Source of the DNA: Nocardia ninae NBRC 108245
GTDB lineage: Bacteria; Actinomycetota; Actinomycetes; Mycobacteriales; Mycobacteriaceae
Assembly (NCBI RefSeq): GCF_007990755.1
Contig: NZ_BJXA01000062.1
Location: 1 to 54,964 of the forward strand
Length of the DNA stretch: 54,964 bases
Reading direction: 5' to 3'
How positions within the stretch are numbered: the stretch's first letter is position 1; each line of letters begins with the position of its first letter. Position numbers and translations under genes: made by a program. The notes under the pieces are model-generated. The model had not been told where the DNA came from, did no database searches, and was given only the letters and a program-made list of their open reading frames with translations. This document shows positions 8,744 through 18,424 of this stretch, one piece after another.

Positions 8744-9913
8744 ATGACCGCACTATTGGCCGAACGCGCCGCCGAAGTCGTGTCCGCAGCGCAACAGTTG
8801 CTCACAAAGCGAATGGGTGCTCCGGTAAAGCTGAGCGATCCGATCGAACTCAGCGGTAGTGGTAGAACGACGGTTCTCCGTGTGCGTGTAGCGGAAAACC
8901 CCTACTCGCTGCCGCGAACGCTCATCGTCAAACAAGTTCGCGGACACTCGCAGGACCGCACCACGGGTGGTCTCGCGCCCGGAGTCGCCAGCATCGATTC
9001 CGCGTTCCTCCGTGAAGCGGTCTCGTACCAGTTCACCACCGCCCTGAGCCGCGAACAGCGACCGGGCGCGTACCTGATCGCGCACAGTTTGCCTGAGCGT
9101 TTGCTGATCCTCAGTGACCTCGGCGAGAATTCGCTGCTCACTCAGATGTTGCGGTCCGGCGCCGAACCGGCGACCAGGAACGGGATGATGGCGTTCGCGC
9201 AGGCGCTCGGCCGTATGCACGCCGCCACCGTCGGCCGCGAAGCCGATTTCGTCGCCCTGCTGCGCCGCGTCGACGTGGTGCATCGCGTGGACGGCATTGC
9301 CCAGCAGGCCGAATCCGCGATCGCCGAGGTGCCCGGACTGCTGCAGCGTGAACTCGGCATCGAGGTGCCCGGCGAGATCGCCGAACGGATCGTGCGCGGC
9401 AACCGACTGTTCTCCGCCGGGCGATTCCGCGCGTTCAGTCCGTCGGATCTGTGCCCCGACAACGTGATTCTCAACGAGGAAGGCGCACGCTTCCTCGACT
9501 ACGAGTGGGGCGGGTTCCGCGACGCCACCCTCGACATCGCCTACGCACTGGTGTCGTTCCCCGGTTGCCTGTGCGACTTCGAACTGTCCAGGGAACGCGC
9601 CAGGCAGATGGTCGAAGCTTGGCGTTCCGAAGTGGTCGGCGTGTGGCCCGCGCTGGCCGACGACGAGCTGATGTCCGAGCGCATCCTCGAAGCTCGCCTC
9701 ATCTGGGTCTGGTTGTCCACATACTGGTTCCTCCCCGCAGACCACGCCCGCATCGCAGCCGCGCGCGAACACGGCATGTCCGTGCCACGCTCGGAAGCGC
9801 TGATCAACCGCTGGGCCGCGTTGGCCGAAGACGCCCGCTGCACCGGCGACGACATCATCGGCGACTTCGCCGAAGACGTCTCAGCGATGCTGGAAGAACG
9901 CTGGTCGGAGTAG
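8744..9913 (+). CDS. Kinase-fold phosphotransferase (APH/choline kinase-like)
   Basis: 389 residues. The kinase-like fold is shown by the catalytic loop SDLCPDNVILNEEG (Asp and Asn of the Brenner motif, about residues 233-246) followed by the metal-binding FLDYEWGG, and by an N-terminal lysine in TLIVKQVRG that fits the ATP-binding lysine. This pattern is shared by aminoglycoside, choline and other small-molecule kinases; nothing identifies the substrate. A TAACTT box lies 8 nt before the ATG and AAGGG overlaps it, so initiation could be leaderless or weakly SD-led. It is divergent from the Pro/Gly-rich membrane protein gene across a 190-bp region that shows no other feature. Confidence 0.85.
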   Translation: MTALLAERAAEVVSAAQQLLTKRMGAPVKLSDPIELSGSGRTTVLRVRVAENPYSLPRTLIVKQVRGHSQDRTTGGLAPGVASIDSAFLREAVSYQFTTALSREQRPGAYLIAHSLPERLLILSDLGENSLLTQMLRSGAEPATRNGMMAFAQALGRMHAATVGREADFVALLRRVDVVHRVDGIAQQAESAIAEVPGLLQRELGIEVPGEIAERIVRGNRLFSAGRFRAFSPSDLCPDNVILNEEGARFLDYEWGGFRDATLDIAYALVSFPGCLCDFELSRERARQMVEAWRSEVVGVWPALADDELMSERILEARLIWVWLSTYWFLPADHARIAAAREHGMSVPRSEALINRWAALAEDARCTGDDIIGDFAEDVSAMLEERWSE

Positions 9914-9942
9914 CTGGAACGCACCACCGTTCCGTACCGCCG

Positions 9943-10012
9943 ACTTGACGTAGATTCCGCGCTCTTGACTGAGGTTGCAGCGTGCGTCAAGAGTGCGGAA
10001 CTTACGTCAAGT
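9943..10012. repeat. 70-bp imperfect palindrome downstream of the kinase gene
   Basis: The left half starts ACTTGACGTAGATTCCGC and GCTCTTGAC; the right half, reverse complemented, starts ACTTGACGTAAGTTCCGC and ACTCTTGAC. Each arm is about 27 nt with four mismatches, around a 16-nt centre. It begins 29 bp after the stop and may terminate transcription, though no T-run follows. Its sequence differs from the CAGCCGCACA palindromes. Confidence 0.88.
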
Positions 10013-10075
10013 GAGATGACTTGGGTTCGGTGTTGAAGCCTTTGGTGGTTTGCGCTGTGGTTGTCGGGTGAGTGG

Positions 10076-10100
10076 CACGTGACGGTCGGCTCGTCACGTG
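10076..10100. repeat. Short inverted repeat with CACGTG
   Basis: CACGTGAC (10076-10083) and GTCACGTG (10093-10100) form a perfect 8-bp stem with a 9-nt loop. Outside it, GTGGC and GCCAC also pair. Otherwise 10013-10397 shows no gene or clear signal. Confidence 0.6.
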
Positions 10101-10397
10101 TGCTGCCACCAGCGCCAGGCCGACACCTTTCAGTCCGCGGTGGCAACGGCTTTGTTGGACGAGTAGTCGCCGAACGGGACAGCCCGGGGGTCCACTCGCG
10201 GTCTAGTGCCGCCAGTCCCGCTCGGCGGTTGGTGACCTCTAGGCGTTGCCAGGAGTGGCAGCGTCGCTGAATTGGATTGGCGCTGCGGCGAATCACGCGG
10301 GTCGCCCCCGAAAGTTGCGCTAGCGACGGGCCGATAATAAATGGCACAATGCGTAAGAGTCCGACTTCAAGCGTCGGAATTGATCGAGGGGGCCATC

Positions 10398-10709
10398 ATG
10401 GGTTACCTGCTATCAGCGATTGCCGTGCTGGCCATCCTTGCCGCCGCATTCACAATCCTGGTCATCCGCCGCCGCAACGCGGACCGCCACGAACCTGGAA
10501 ACCCCCTGACCCGCGCCCAACAGGCAGGCACCCAGCTGAGCGGACAGTTTCCCGGTGGTGGTCGAAACCGTCGGCGCCGCAAGAAAGGTTCCCGCGGCTG
10601 GGCCGCCGGCGGCGCGGGCATCGGCATCGGTGGTGGCTGCGGTGGCGGTGGCGACAGCGGTGGTGGTGGCTGCGGAGGCGGCGGTGGAGGGGGCGGCGGC
10701 GGCGAGTAA
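10398..10709 (+). CDS. Small membrane protein with Gly/Cys-rich tail
   Basis: 103 residues. One N-terminal membrane helix (YLLSAIAVLAILAAAFTILVI, residues 3-23) is followed by a basic stop-transfer segment (RRRN), a polar linker, a second basic stretch (GRNRRRRKKGSRGW), and a tail of about 35 residues that is nearly all glycine with two cysteines (GGGCGGGGDSGGGGCGG) and ends in Glu. The start is fixed by GAGGGGG upstream of the ATG at 10398; an earlier in-frame ATG at 10341 has no such site. Gly/Cys tails of this sort occur in several uncharacterised actinobacterial membrane proteins. Function unknown. The repetitive tail could reflect DNA slippage, but the good start and membrane segment support a real gene. 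Confidence 0.7.
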   Translation: MGYLLSAIAVLAILAAAFTILVIRRRNADRHEPGNPLTRAQQAGTQLSGQFPGGGRNRRRRKKGSRGWAAGGAGIGIGGGCGGGGDSGGGGCGGGGGGGGGGE

Positions 10710-10719
10710 CGCCGCACGG

Positions 10720-11481
10720 TCAGCTCAGATCGCCGGCGAGGAACGGTGAAACGCGCGGCAGCACCTCCGTTGCATTACTCCACGCGGTGATGTGGTCGTG
10801 GTCGGGTATCGACAGGAACGTCGTGCTGGTCCGTTCGGCGAATGTCCGCATCGGCTGGTACCAGATGTCGCCGGTGCCTGCGTAGAGGAGCATCGGGACG
10901 GGCGACTCGGCCAACCGGTCATGCAGGCCGGGCTCGGCGGAGAACGCCGCGTAGTTCGCGCGCAGCGCCGCCGGGTCTGCGGCTTCGATCACGGCGGCGA
11001 GCGCGGGATCGGCGGTGGATCCCTGCTCGATCAGCGGGTACACATCGGCGTCGTCGGGCAAGCCCAGTTGGCCGCGCATCAGGGCTAGGGCCGAACCGAA
11101 TCCATCGATCGGGTCGAAGGCGCCCGCGACGAGCCTGGTGAGACGCTCGGGTGCGTGCACGGCGACAGCGAATCCGGTCAGCGCGCCGAGCGAATAGCCC
11201 CAGTACGCGGCCCGATCCGCGCCGGCCTCGTCGAGCACCGCGGTCACGTAATCGGTTCGCCGCTCCAGTGCGTAGTCGATCGGATCCCGCGGGCTGTCAC
11301 TGCCGCCGAGACCGAGTGGGTCCACGGTAATCACCGTGTGGGTCGCCGCCAAGACCGCGGTGTATCCGGCGTCGGTCCAGTGCGCGCCGACCTGGAACAT
11401 GCCGGGGTGCAGCACCAGCGGCGGCCCGTCCCCGACCACGTCGAAGGCGATCTTGTGTCCGTTGCTGCGTGCGATAGGCAC
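10720..11481 (-). CDS. Alpha/beta-hydrolase
   Basis: About 253 residues with the standard alpha/beta-hydrolase layout: oxyanion-region LVLHPG, the nucleophile elbow WGYSLGAL (Ser), a late Asp region (LLYAGTGDIWY), and His in PDHDHITAW. Most similar in style to the small cytosolic esterases/haloperoxidase-like hydrolases; substrate unknown. The start is uncertain. GTG at 11481 has AAAGGA 6 nt upstream and gives MPIARSNGHKIAF, a common beginning in this family; ATG at 11496 lacks an SD site. Its stop faces the end of the small Gly/Cys-tailed protein only 10 bp away. Confidence 0.85.
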   Translation of the reverse strand: MPIARSNGHKIAFDVVGDGPPLVLHPGMFQVGAHWTDAGYTAVLAATHTVITVDPLGLGGSDSPRDPIDYALERRTDYVTAVLDEAGADRAAYWGYSLGALTGFAVAVHAPERLTRLVAGAFDPIDGFGSALALMRGQLGLPDDADVYPLIEQGSTADPALAAVIEAADPAALRANYAAFSAEPGLHDRLAESPVPMLLYAGTGDIWYQPMRTFAERTSTTFLSIPDHDHITAWSNATEVLPRVSPFLAGDLS

Positions 11482-11496
11482 CTTGATTCCTTTCAT

Positions 11497-12095
11497 CGAC
11501 TGTTCGAAAGCCGGATGAGCGTACCGATCGTCAACCCCGCCTCGGTGCGAACCTCGGGGCTGTGGTGTCCGTTGAGCTTCCTCCGGCACGGCTCGCGTTT
11601 CCGAGCGGAAACCGTCCGATCGACCTGCCACGCAAGGCCTCTGGTTGATCCGACGGAAGCCAGGTCAGCAGTGACAGCTCAGGACCCGGGGAACGTCTCG
11701 CGAATGCGCGCATCCGTCAACACGGTGTCGTCCTACCAAAGACCCAGCCCTCGTCCTTTGATCTGTCCTTGGACAGAAAGCGAACCCGCCTCGTTCGATG
11801 CCGGTGGTTGGCAATGTGGTGGCTTCGCGGTGTCGGCTTGCCACAAGTCAGCGCGCCGGTGTCGCTTTGTCAGACTGCGGCCATCGACTTAGGGCTTGCC
11901 GGACAAACTTTCAGCCTGCCGGCGTGGAACGAGGATCGAGGCGCCCACCTGTCTGAACAGGCCAGCGAAGTTCTGTCGCAGCCAGTCGGCCGCGCCGCGC
12001 AGCCAGTCGGCGTGGCGGGGCTTGCCGAGTGGACTGTCCGTGTGCCGGGGCTAGCCGCGCGGACTGTCAGTGTGGTGGCCGCACCGCGCGGACTG
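11497..12095. other. 600-bp gene-free stretch with short repeats
   Basis: No credible gene was found on either strand. It contains a short palindrome CTGTCCTTGGACAG (11766-11779) near a likely hydrolase promoter zone and, at its right end, three imperfect copies of a GCGCGGACTGTCAG-type repeat (about 12020-12110) that run up to the end of phoD. Confidence 0.5.
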
Positions 12096-12112
12096 TCAGC
12101 TTGCCGGTGTGG
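12020..12112. repeat. Three imperfect tandem repeats near the phoD 3' end
   Basis: Units GCCGAGTGGACTGTCCGTGTG, GCCGCGCGGACTGTCAGTGTG and ACCGCGCGGACTGTCAGCTTG follow each other at roughly 34-36 bp spacing. The last one reaches into the final codons of phoD, so the repeat may have shaped its C-terminus. Confidence 0.65.
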
Positions 12113-13745
12113 AGCGCGGTTCGAGGCGTCCGCCGGATCGGACGGCGAGCGAAGTTCCGTGGCGTACAGCGGAGTTCGGGTCGGTGACGTCGATGAGGTA
12201 GAACCAGTCCATTTGGGTCTGTTCGGAAGTTACCTCTAGTACGCCGTAGCCGTGGGAGTCCAGTTCGGTGTACTGCAGGTGGCGGTTGACGCTTCGGATC
12301 GAGTCCGCGATGGGGGCCGAGTTGAGCTTCAGTAGGTCGCCGATGCTGGTGGAGGTGACCGAGGGGATGACGAATTCGGTGCCTGCGGTGGCGCCTGCGG
12401 GGTAGTTGGCGGCGTCGACGGGGAGGTCGGCGGCCCAGGAGGTGTGGATGTCGCCGGTCAGGAACACGACGTCGGAGATCTGCTGGTCGGTGATCGTGCG
12501 AAACAGGTGCTGGCGGTCGGCGGTGTAGCCGTCCCACTGGTCGCCGTTGATGGTGAGGCCGGACTGCGGGAGGCCGAGGGTGCTGGTGATGGCGGCGGTG
12601 GTGGCCGGTTCGAGCGGCGGGAAGACGAGTGGGGCGATCATCACCGAATTGCCGACCAGCTTCCAGCGCACCGGCGCGGACGCCAAACCGGCAGTGAGCC
12701 AGTCCATTTGGGCTTTTCCGGTGATGGTGCGTGCGGGGTTGTCCGCCTCGCGCCAGCCCGCGCCGGGCTTCGCCTCTTGGTCGCGATAGCTGCGCAGGTC
12801 CAGCATGGACAGCTCGGCGAGCGTGCCGAAACGGAGCCTGCGGTAGATCTGCACCTCCGCGCCGGAACCCTGCGCGCGCACCGGCATCCACTCCAGATAG
12901 GCCTGCGCGGACGCGGCGCGGCGGTCCTGCCAGTTGCCCTGGGTTGCCGGGTTGTGGTTGTTGGCACCGCCGGACCACGAGTTGTCGGCGGATTCGTGGT
13001 CGTCCCAAGTGCAGATGAACGGCTGGCGGGCGTGCAGCTCGAGCAGGTCGGGGTCGGTCTTGTACTGCGCGTGCCGGATTCGATAGTCGGCCAGGCTGAC
13101 GATCTCGTTCGCCGGATCATGCGGCCGCACAGTGCCATTGCGTCCGCCATACACGCCGCGGCCGTACTCGTAGATGTAATCGCCGAGGTGCACGATGGCG
13201 TCGAGATCGGTGCGGGCGGCGAGATGCCGGTAGGCCCCGAAGTATCCGGCCTCCCAGTTCGCGCAGGAGACGATCCCGAAGCGGAGGCGCTCCGGCGAAT
13301 CGCCGAGCGCCGGGGCGGTCCGGGTTCGGCCGATCGGCGAGGTTTCGCCGAGGGCGGTGAACCGGTAGAAGTACTCGCGACCCGGCGCGAGGCCCGCGGC
13401 ATCGATCTTCACGGTGTGATCGGAAGTCGCTGCGGCCGTGACGTTCCCGGACGCCGCGACGCTACCGAACCCCTCGTCCTCAGCGATTTCCCAACGCACA
13501 CTTGCCGATTCGCCCACACCTGAGCCGGGCGTCGCCTCGTCGGACACGGTGACGCGGGTCCACAGGATCACCCCGTTCGGCAACGGATCGCCAGAGGCGA
13601 CCCCGTGCCGGAAAACCGCACTCGCCGCTCGCGCCGGAGCCGCGCTCAGCACCGCCGCCGCGGTAGCAGCCGCGCCACCTTTCAGCAGGGTGCGCCGCGC
13701 GAAGGGCCCGAACGGAGAATCTGAAACGACCGTGTTTTCAGCCAC
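12096..13745 (-). CDS. phoD: Tat-exported PhoD-type alkaline phosphatase
   Basis: 549 residues. A twin-arginine signal (FARRTLLKGGAAATAAAVL, about residues 15-33) ends at an AxA site (APARAASAVF). An N-terminal Ig-like domain follows (FRHGVASGDPLPNGVILWTR, typical of PhoD). The catalytic domain shows the metal sites: FGIVSCANWE, IVHLGDYIYEYG, FICTWDDHESADN and VFLTGDIHTSWAADL. PhoD enzymes release phosphate from mono- and diesters outside the cell, using Fe and Ca. The start is a GTG; the next in-frame codon upstream is closed by a stop three codons earlier. Located between gene-free repeat regions; no Pho box was recognised. A related phosphoesterase gene is not seen nearby. Confidence 0.93.
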   Translation of the reverse strand: MAENTVVSDSPFGPFARRTLLKGGAAATAAAVLSAAPARAASAVFRHGVASGDPLPNGVILWTRVTVSDEATPGSGVGESASVRWEIAEDEGFGSVAASGNVTAAATSDHTVKIDAAGLAPGREYFYRFTALGETSPIGRTRTAPALGDSPERLRFGIVSCANWEAGYFGAYRHLAARTDLDAIVHLGDYIYEYGRGVYGGRNGTVRPHDPANEIVSLADYRIRHAQYKTDPDLLELHARQPFICTWDDHESADNSWSGGANNHNPATQGNWQDRRAASAQAYLEWMPVRAQGSGAEVQIYRRLRFGTLAELSMLDLRSYRDQEAKPGAGWREADNPARTITGKAQMDWLTAGLASAPVRWKLVGNSVMIAPLVFPPLEPATTAAITSTLGLPQSGLTINGDQWDGYTADRQHLFRTITDQQISDVVFLTGDIHTSWAADLPVDAANYPAGATAGTEFVIPSVTSTSIGDLLKLNSAPIADSIRSVNRHLQYTELDSHGYGVLEVTSEQTQMDWFYLIDVTDPNSAVRHGTSLAVRSGGRLEPRSTPAS

Positions 13746-13810
13746 GAGTATTGATCACATCCGATGTGCGGTCGACACGCAAATCGGCTCGCCGCACACC
13801 GCCCAGATCG

Positions 13811-13962
13811 CCGAACGGAACATTGAGGCGGCCCACGCGGCGTGTCCCCACCGACAACGGTCTTGCTGCCGAGCGGGACGTCGTGGCGGCCGATGCGGTG
13901 CGTCGTCGCCGCCATGTCCCTTTCAGCGACGACTGTGCTGTCGAGCGAGACATCGTGGTGGC
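13811..13962. repeat. 72-bp-period hairpin repeat, second locus
   Basis: About two units. TGTCCC occurs at 13843 and 13915 and CGGGAC/CGAGAC at 13873 and 13945, each exactly 72 bp apart. GGGACGTCGTGGCG and CGCCGCCATGTCCC can pair. Same family as 1425-2025, here between phoD and rarA, which are divergent. Confidence 0.8.
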
Positions 13963-14078
13963 GTGCCCGCACGCATAGGACGCAGCGTCGAGCAGATCGC
14001 GACACGTCTTCGCCACCGTGTCCCGCGGCAGCGTGCGGGTGGCGGTGCAGCGCGTTCGGTCTTGTCGGTGTACCTCGG

Positions 14079-14084
14079 TAACGT
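14079..14084 (+). promoter_or_regulatory. -10 box, probable leaderless start of rarA
   Basis: TAACGT matches TANNNT and ends 8 nt before the GTG at 14093, the spacing expected when transcription begins at the start codon. No Shine-Dalgarno sequence precedes that GTG. Confidence 0.5.
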
Positions 14085-14092
14085 TGCCGGAT

Positions 14093-15439
14093 GTGACCGA
14101 TGGCTTGTTCGACGTGCCCGGCGACGGTGTGCCTGCAGAGCACAGCATCGACAATGTGGTGCGCCGTGATTCCGGGGCGCCGCTTGCGGTGCGGATGCGG
14201 CCTGCGTCGTTGGACGAGGTGGTCGGGCAGCAGCATTTGCTCGGGCCGGGGTCGCCGTTGCGGCGGTTGGTGGAGGGGTCGGGGGCGGCGTCGGTGCTGC
14301 TGTACGGTCCGCCCGGGACGGGTAAGACGACGTTGGCGTCGCTGATTTCGCATTCGACCGGTCGCCGGTTCGAGGCACTGTCCGCCTTGTCGGCGGGGGT
14401 GAAGGAAGTGCGGGCGGTGATCGATGTCGCGCGACGCAGGCTGTCGGCGGGCGAGCAGACCGTCTTGTTCATCGATGAGGTGCATCGCTTCTCGAAGACG
14501 CAGCAGGACGCGCTGCTCGCCGCAGTCGAGAACCGGATTGTGCTGCTTGTCGGCGCCACTACGGAGAATCCGTCGTTCTCGGTGGTGTCGCCGCTGCTGT
14601 CCCGCTCGCTGGTGCTGCAACTGCAATCGCTCACCGAGGACGACATCCGTCAGGTACTCCTGCGGGCGATCCACGACAAACGCGGACTGGACGACCAGTA
14701 CACGGTCTCGGACGAGGCGCTCGACCACATCGTCCGCATCGCGGGTGGTGACGCACGCCGCGCGCTCACCGCGCTGGAAGCCTCGGCCGAATCCTCGCTC
14801 GACGGCACCGTCGGCGTCGAACTCGTCGAGGCCAGCGTGGACAAGGCCGCCGTCCGCTACGACCGGGCAGGCGACCAGCACTACGACGTGATCAGCGCCT
14901 TCATCAAATCCATCCGCGGCTCCGACGTCGACGCCGCACTGCACTACCTCGCGCGGATGCTCACGGCGGGTGAGGACCCACGCTTCATCGCGCGCAGGCT
15001 GATGATCCATGCCAGCGAGGACATCGGCATGGCCGACCCGACCGCCCTGCAAACCGCCACCGCCGCCGCGCAGGTCGTCCAGCTGGTCGGTCTGCCGGAA
15101 GCCCGTCTCGCCTTGGCGCAGGCCACCATTCACCTGGCCAGCGCACCCAAATCCGGCGCCGTGATCGCCGCGCTCGGCGCCGCCATGGCCGACGTGGCTG
15201 CTGGCAAAGCAGGTGCGGTACCGCCGCATCTGCGCGACGGCCACTACGCAGGCGCCGCGAAACTCGGCAACGCCAAGGGCTACAAATACCCGCACGACAA
15301 CCGCGACGGCGTGCTCGCCCAGCAATACCCGCCGGACGAGCTGGTCGGCGTCGACTACTACCAACCCACCGACCACGGCAACGAACGCGAAATCGGCCCA
15401 CGGGTGGACAAGCTGCGCCGGATCATCCGCGGAAAGTAG
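14093..15439 (+). CDS. rarA: Replication-associated recombination protein RarA/MgsA
   Basis: 448 residues, normal for the family. This AAA+ ATPase acts at stalled replication forks. Walker A is [10 protein letters not shown] (about residues 80-89) and Walker [12 protein letters not shown]; sensor 1 is in [12 protein letters not shown]. The C-terminal half carries the family marks [14 protein letters not shown] and SEDIGMADP, and the oligomerisation domain ends at [10 protein letters not shown] and KYPHDNRDG. The GTG at 14093 is chosen because it gives [10 protein letters not shown], the usual beginning, and has a well-placed -10 box; longer in-frame starts run into the repeat region. The M. 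tuberculosis homologue Rv2559c also lies next to the alaS cluster. Confidence 0.95.
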   Translation: MTDGLFDVPGDGVPAEHSIDNVVRRDSGAPLAVRMRPASLDEVVGQQHLLGPGSPLRRLVEGSGAASVLLYGPPGTGKTTLASLISHSTGRRFEALSALSAGVKEVRAVIDVARRRLSAGEQTVLFIDEVHRFSKTQQDALLAAVENRIVLLVGATTENPSFSVVSPLLSRSLVLQLQSLTEDDIRQVLLRAIHDKRGLDDQYTVSDEALDHIVRIAGGDARRALTALEASAESSLDGTVGVELVEASVDKAAVRYDRAGDQHYDVISAFIKSIRGSDVDAALHYLARMLTAGEDPRFIARRLMIHASEDIGMADPTALQTATAAAQVVQLVGLPEARLALAQATIHLASAPKSGAVIAALGAAMADVAAGKAGAVPPHLRDGHYAGAAKLGNAKGYKYPHDNRDGVLAQQYPPDELVGVDYYQPTDHGNEREIGPRVDKLRRIIRGK

Positions 15440-15533
15440 GCGGAACCGGCGTACGTACCCGCGGTCGATGCCCAGCCTGGTGGGGCCGCGCTGCGCTGGG
15501 CCATCCGCAGATGTAGACGGAAAGTTGGCAGAG

Positions 15534-15654
15534 CTCGGCCTTCGCACCCACCGTCGGCGGCCTATCGGCGGGACCGTGCCGCGCCGGTCCGCCCGCGGAA
15601 GCGAGGTCGAACTCGCCCTTCGCACCCACCCTCGATGCCCTGCCAGCGGGACCG
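15534..15654 (+). repeat. Two 43-bp direct repeats upstream of alaS
   Basis: Copies at 15534-15576 and 15612-15654 have the same length and agree at 35 of 43 positions; both contain CTTCGCACCCACC and end GCGGGACCG. They lie in the 318-bp gap between rarA and alaS, which holds no gene. Confidence 0.75.
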
Positions 15655-15743
15655 AGCACCGACAGCTCGTCAGACAATCGCCGCAAGGTTGCCGGGTGTC
15701 CCACAGCACCCGACTCGATGAAAAACCACGTGCACGGCACCGG

Positions 15744-15749
15744 TAGGCT
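15744..15749 (+). promoter_or_regulatory. -10 box, probable leaderless start of alaS
   Basis: TAGGCT (TANNNT) ends 8 nt before the GTG start at 15758. No SD sequence is present, so the alaS mRNA is probably leaderless. Confidence 0.5.
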
Positions 15750-15757
15750 GGATATCT

Positions 15758-18424
15758 GTGCAGACCCACGAGATTCGACGGCGCTTCCTGGACCATTTCG
15801 TCCGTGCCGGCCACACCGAGGTGCCGAGTGCCTCGCTGATCTTGGCCGACCCGAACCTGCTGTTCGTCAACGCAGGCATGGTCCAGTTCAAGCCGTACTT
15901 CCTGGGCCAGGAGGCTCCGCCGTACCCGCGCGCGACGAGCGTGCAGAAGTGTGTGCGCACCGGTGACATCGAAGAGGTCGGCGTCACCACGCGGCACAAC
16001 ACCTTCTTCCAGATGGCGGGCAACTTCTCCTTCGGTGACTACTTCAAGGAAGAGGCGATCCGCCTCGCCTGGGAGTTGATCAGCAAGTCGCAGGAGGACG
16101 GCGGTTTCGGCTTCGATCCCGAGCGGATCTGGGTGACCGCGTACGAATCCGACCCCGAGGCGGCCGAGATCTGGCGCCGCGTCGCGGGCATTCCCGAGGA
16201 GCGGATCCAGTTCCGCGACGGCAAGGACAACTACTGGGACATGGGCGTGCCCGGTCCCGGTGGTCCGTGCTCGGAGATCTACTTCGATCGCGGACCCGAG
16301 TACGGTCGCGACGGCGGCCCGGTCGCCGACGAGGACCGCTACCTCGAGATCTGGAATCTCGTGTTCATGCAGGACGTTCGCGGTGAGCTGAGCCCGAAGG
16401 AGGGCCATCCGCCGATCGGTTCGCTGCCGAAGAAGAACATCGACACCGGCATGGGCGTCGAGCGGGTCGCCATGCTGTTGCAGGGGGTCGAGAACGTCTA
16501 CGAGACCGACCTGCTGCGCCCGATCATCGACAAGGCCGAGGAACTCACCGGCCGCTCCTACGGCGTCGAGCACGAAAACGATCGCCGCTTCCGGGTGATC
16601 GCCGACCACACCCGTTCCAGCGCCATGCTCATCGCCGACGGTGTGAACCCGGGCAACGACGGGCGCGGCTACGTCCTGCGCAGGCTGCTGCGCCGGATCG
16701 TGCGCTCGGCGCGACTGTTGGGCGCGGAAAAGCCGGTGATGGCGGAGTTCATGAAGGTCGTCAGCGACCTGATGGCGCCGTCGTACCCCGAACTGGCCAC
16801 CGATTTCCAGCGCATCGAGACGATCGCCGTCGGCGAGGAGACGGCCTTCCTCAAGACGTTGAACACCGGCTCCGCGCTGTTCGACAACACCGCGAGCGCG
16901 GTGCAGGCCAAGGGCGGCAACACGATTCCCGGATCGGATGCCTTCAAGCTGCACGACACCTACGGCTTCCCGATCGAGCTGACGCTGGAGATGGCGGCCG
17001 AGGCCGGGCTGACGGTGGACGAGAACGGTTTCCGTGAGCTGATGGCCCAGCAGGTGGCCAACGCCAAGGAAGACGCGCGCAAACGCAAGCACGGCCACGC
17101 CGACCTGACCGTCTACAAGGAGCTGGTCGACCGCGGCGCCACCGAGTTCACCGGTTTCGACGAGCTGACCTCCGAGGCGAACGTGCTCGCCCTGATCGCC
17201 GACGGCGTGCGGGTGCCCGTGGCCTCGGCGGGCCAGGACGTCGAGGTGATCCTCGATCGCAGCCCGCTCTACGCCGAGGCCGGCGGCCAGATCGCGGACC
17301 GCGGCTCCATCACGGCTTCGGGTGTGAAGCTGCGTGTCAACGACGTGCAGAAGATCGCCAAGAAGCTGTGGGTGCACAAGACCACCGTCGAGCAGGGGCA
17401 GATCACCGAGGGCGATGTCGTTCTCGCGCAGGCGGATCCGGCTTGGCGGCGCGGCGCCACCCAGGGCCACTCCGGCACGCACATGGTGCATGCCGCGCTG
17501 CGGCAGATCCTCGGCCCGAACGCGGTGCAGGCGGGCTCACTGAACAAGCCGGGCTACCTGCGGTTCGACTTCAACTGGCAGGGGCAGCTCTCCGAGAGCC
17601 AGAAGGCCGATATCGAGGCCGTGTCCAACGACGCGGTAGGCGCGGACTTCCCGGTCAACACCTTCGTCACCGACCTCACCAAGGCCAAGCAGATGGGCGC
17701 GATGGCGCTGTTCGGCGAGAACTACGGCGACGAGGTGCGCGTGGTGGAGATCGGCGGCCCGTTCTCGATGGAGCTGTGCGGTGGTACGCACGTGCAGCAT
17801 TCCTCGCAGATCGGCCCGATCACCGTGCTCGGCGAGTCCTCGGTCGGTTCCGGCATCCGCCGCGTGGAGGCCTTCGTCGGCCTCGACTCCTACAAGTACC
17901 TGGCCAAGGAGCGCGCGCTGCTGGCCGGTGTGGCGTCCTCACTGAAGGTGCCCTCGGAAGAGGTGCCCGCGCGGGTCGAGCAACTGGTGGAGCGGCTCAA
18001 GGTGGCCGAGAAGGAACTCGAGCGCACCAAGATGGCCGCCGTGCTGTCGTCCGCGGGCAAGTTCGTCGAGGAGGCCGAGCGGATCGGTGCCGTGCTGCTG
18101 GTCGCCGTCGCGGCGCCCGAGGGCGTCACCGCCGGCGATCTGCGCACGCTGGCCACCGACATCCGCGGCCGGTTCGGCACGAACCCCGCCGTGGTGGTGC
18201 TGCTCGGCAACGCCGACGGCAAGGTGCCGTTCGTGGTGACCGTCAACAAGGGCGCTCAGGACCTCGGCTTCAAGGCCGGCGAACTGGTCGCCGCCTTCGG
18301 CCCGAGCATCGCCGGGCGCGGTGGTGGGAAGCCGGAGATGGCGCAGGGCGCCGGATCCGATCCGTCGGGGATTCCCGCCGGCCTTGCCGCGGTCCGCGCT
18401 CGGGTGGCCGAACTGGCCGGGTGA
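15758..18424 (+). CDS. alaS: Alanine--tRNA ligase
   Basis: 888 residues, full length. Class II catalytic domain at the N-terminus ([56 protein letters not shown]), then the tRNA-recognition helices, the editing domain with zinc motifs [13 protein letters not shown] and [16 protein letters not shown], a coiled-coil linker ([19 protein letters not shown]), and the C-Ala domain ending in [14 protein letters not shown]. It charges tRNA-Ala and clears mischarged Ser/Gly. It is the first gene of a tight cluster: the ruvX ATG overlaps its TGA. Confidence 0.98.
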   Translation: MQTHEIRRRFLDHFVRAGHTEVPSASLILADPNLLFVNAGMVQFKPYFLGQEAPPYPRATSVQKCVRTGDIEEVGVTTRHNTFFQMAGNFSFGDYFKEEAIRLAWELISKSQEDGGFGFDPERIWVTAYESDPEAAEIWRRVAGIPEERIQFRDGKDNYWDMGVPGPGGPCSEIYFDRGPEYGRDGGPVADEDRYLEIWNLVFMQDVRGELSPKEGHPPIGSLPKKNIDTGMGVERVAMLLQGVENVYETDLLRPIIDKAEELTGRSYGVEHENDRRFRVIADHTRSSAMLIADGVNPGNDGRGYVLRRLLRRIVRSARLLGAEKPVMAEFMKVVSDLMAPSYPELATDFQRIETIAVGEETAFLKTLNTGSALFDNTASAVQAKGGNTIPGSDAFKLHDTYGFPIELTLEMAAEAGLTVDENGFRELMAQQVANAKEDARKRKHGHADLTVYKELVDRGATEFTGFDELTSEANVLALIADGVRVPVASAGQDVEVILDRSPLYAEAGGQIADRGSITASGVKLRVNDVQKIAKKLWVHKTTVEQGQITEGDVVLAQADPAWRRGATQGHSGTHMVHAALRQILGPNAVQAGSLNKPGYLRFDFNWQGQLSESQKADIEAVSNDAVGADFPVNTFVTDLTKAKQMGAMALFGENYGDEVRVVEIGGPFSMELCGGTHVQHSSQIGPITVLGESSVGSGIRRVEAFVGLDSYKYLAKERALLAGVASSLKVPSEEVPARVEQLVERLKVAEKELERTKMAAVLSSAGKFVEEAERIGAVLLVAVAAPEGVTAGDLRTLATDIRGRFGTNPAVVVLLGNADGKVPFVVTVNKGAQDLGFKAGELVAAFGPSIAGRGGGKPEMAQGAGSDPSGIPAGLAAVRARVAELAG

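Noticed and set aside
11155-11892. Plus-strand gene of 245 residues
   Set aside because: Mostly antisense to the alpha/beta-hydrolase and composed of low-complexity arginine-rich translation.
13682-17491. 1269-residue minus-strand reading frame
   Set aside because: Antisense to rarA and alaS, which are clearly real; an effect of high GC at third positions.
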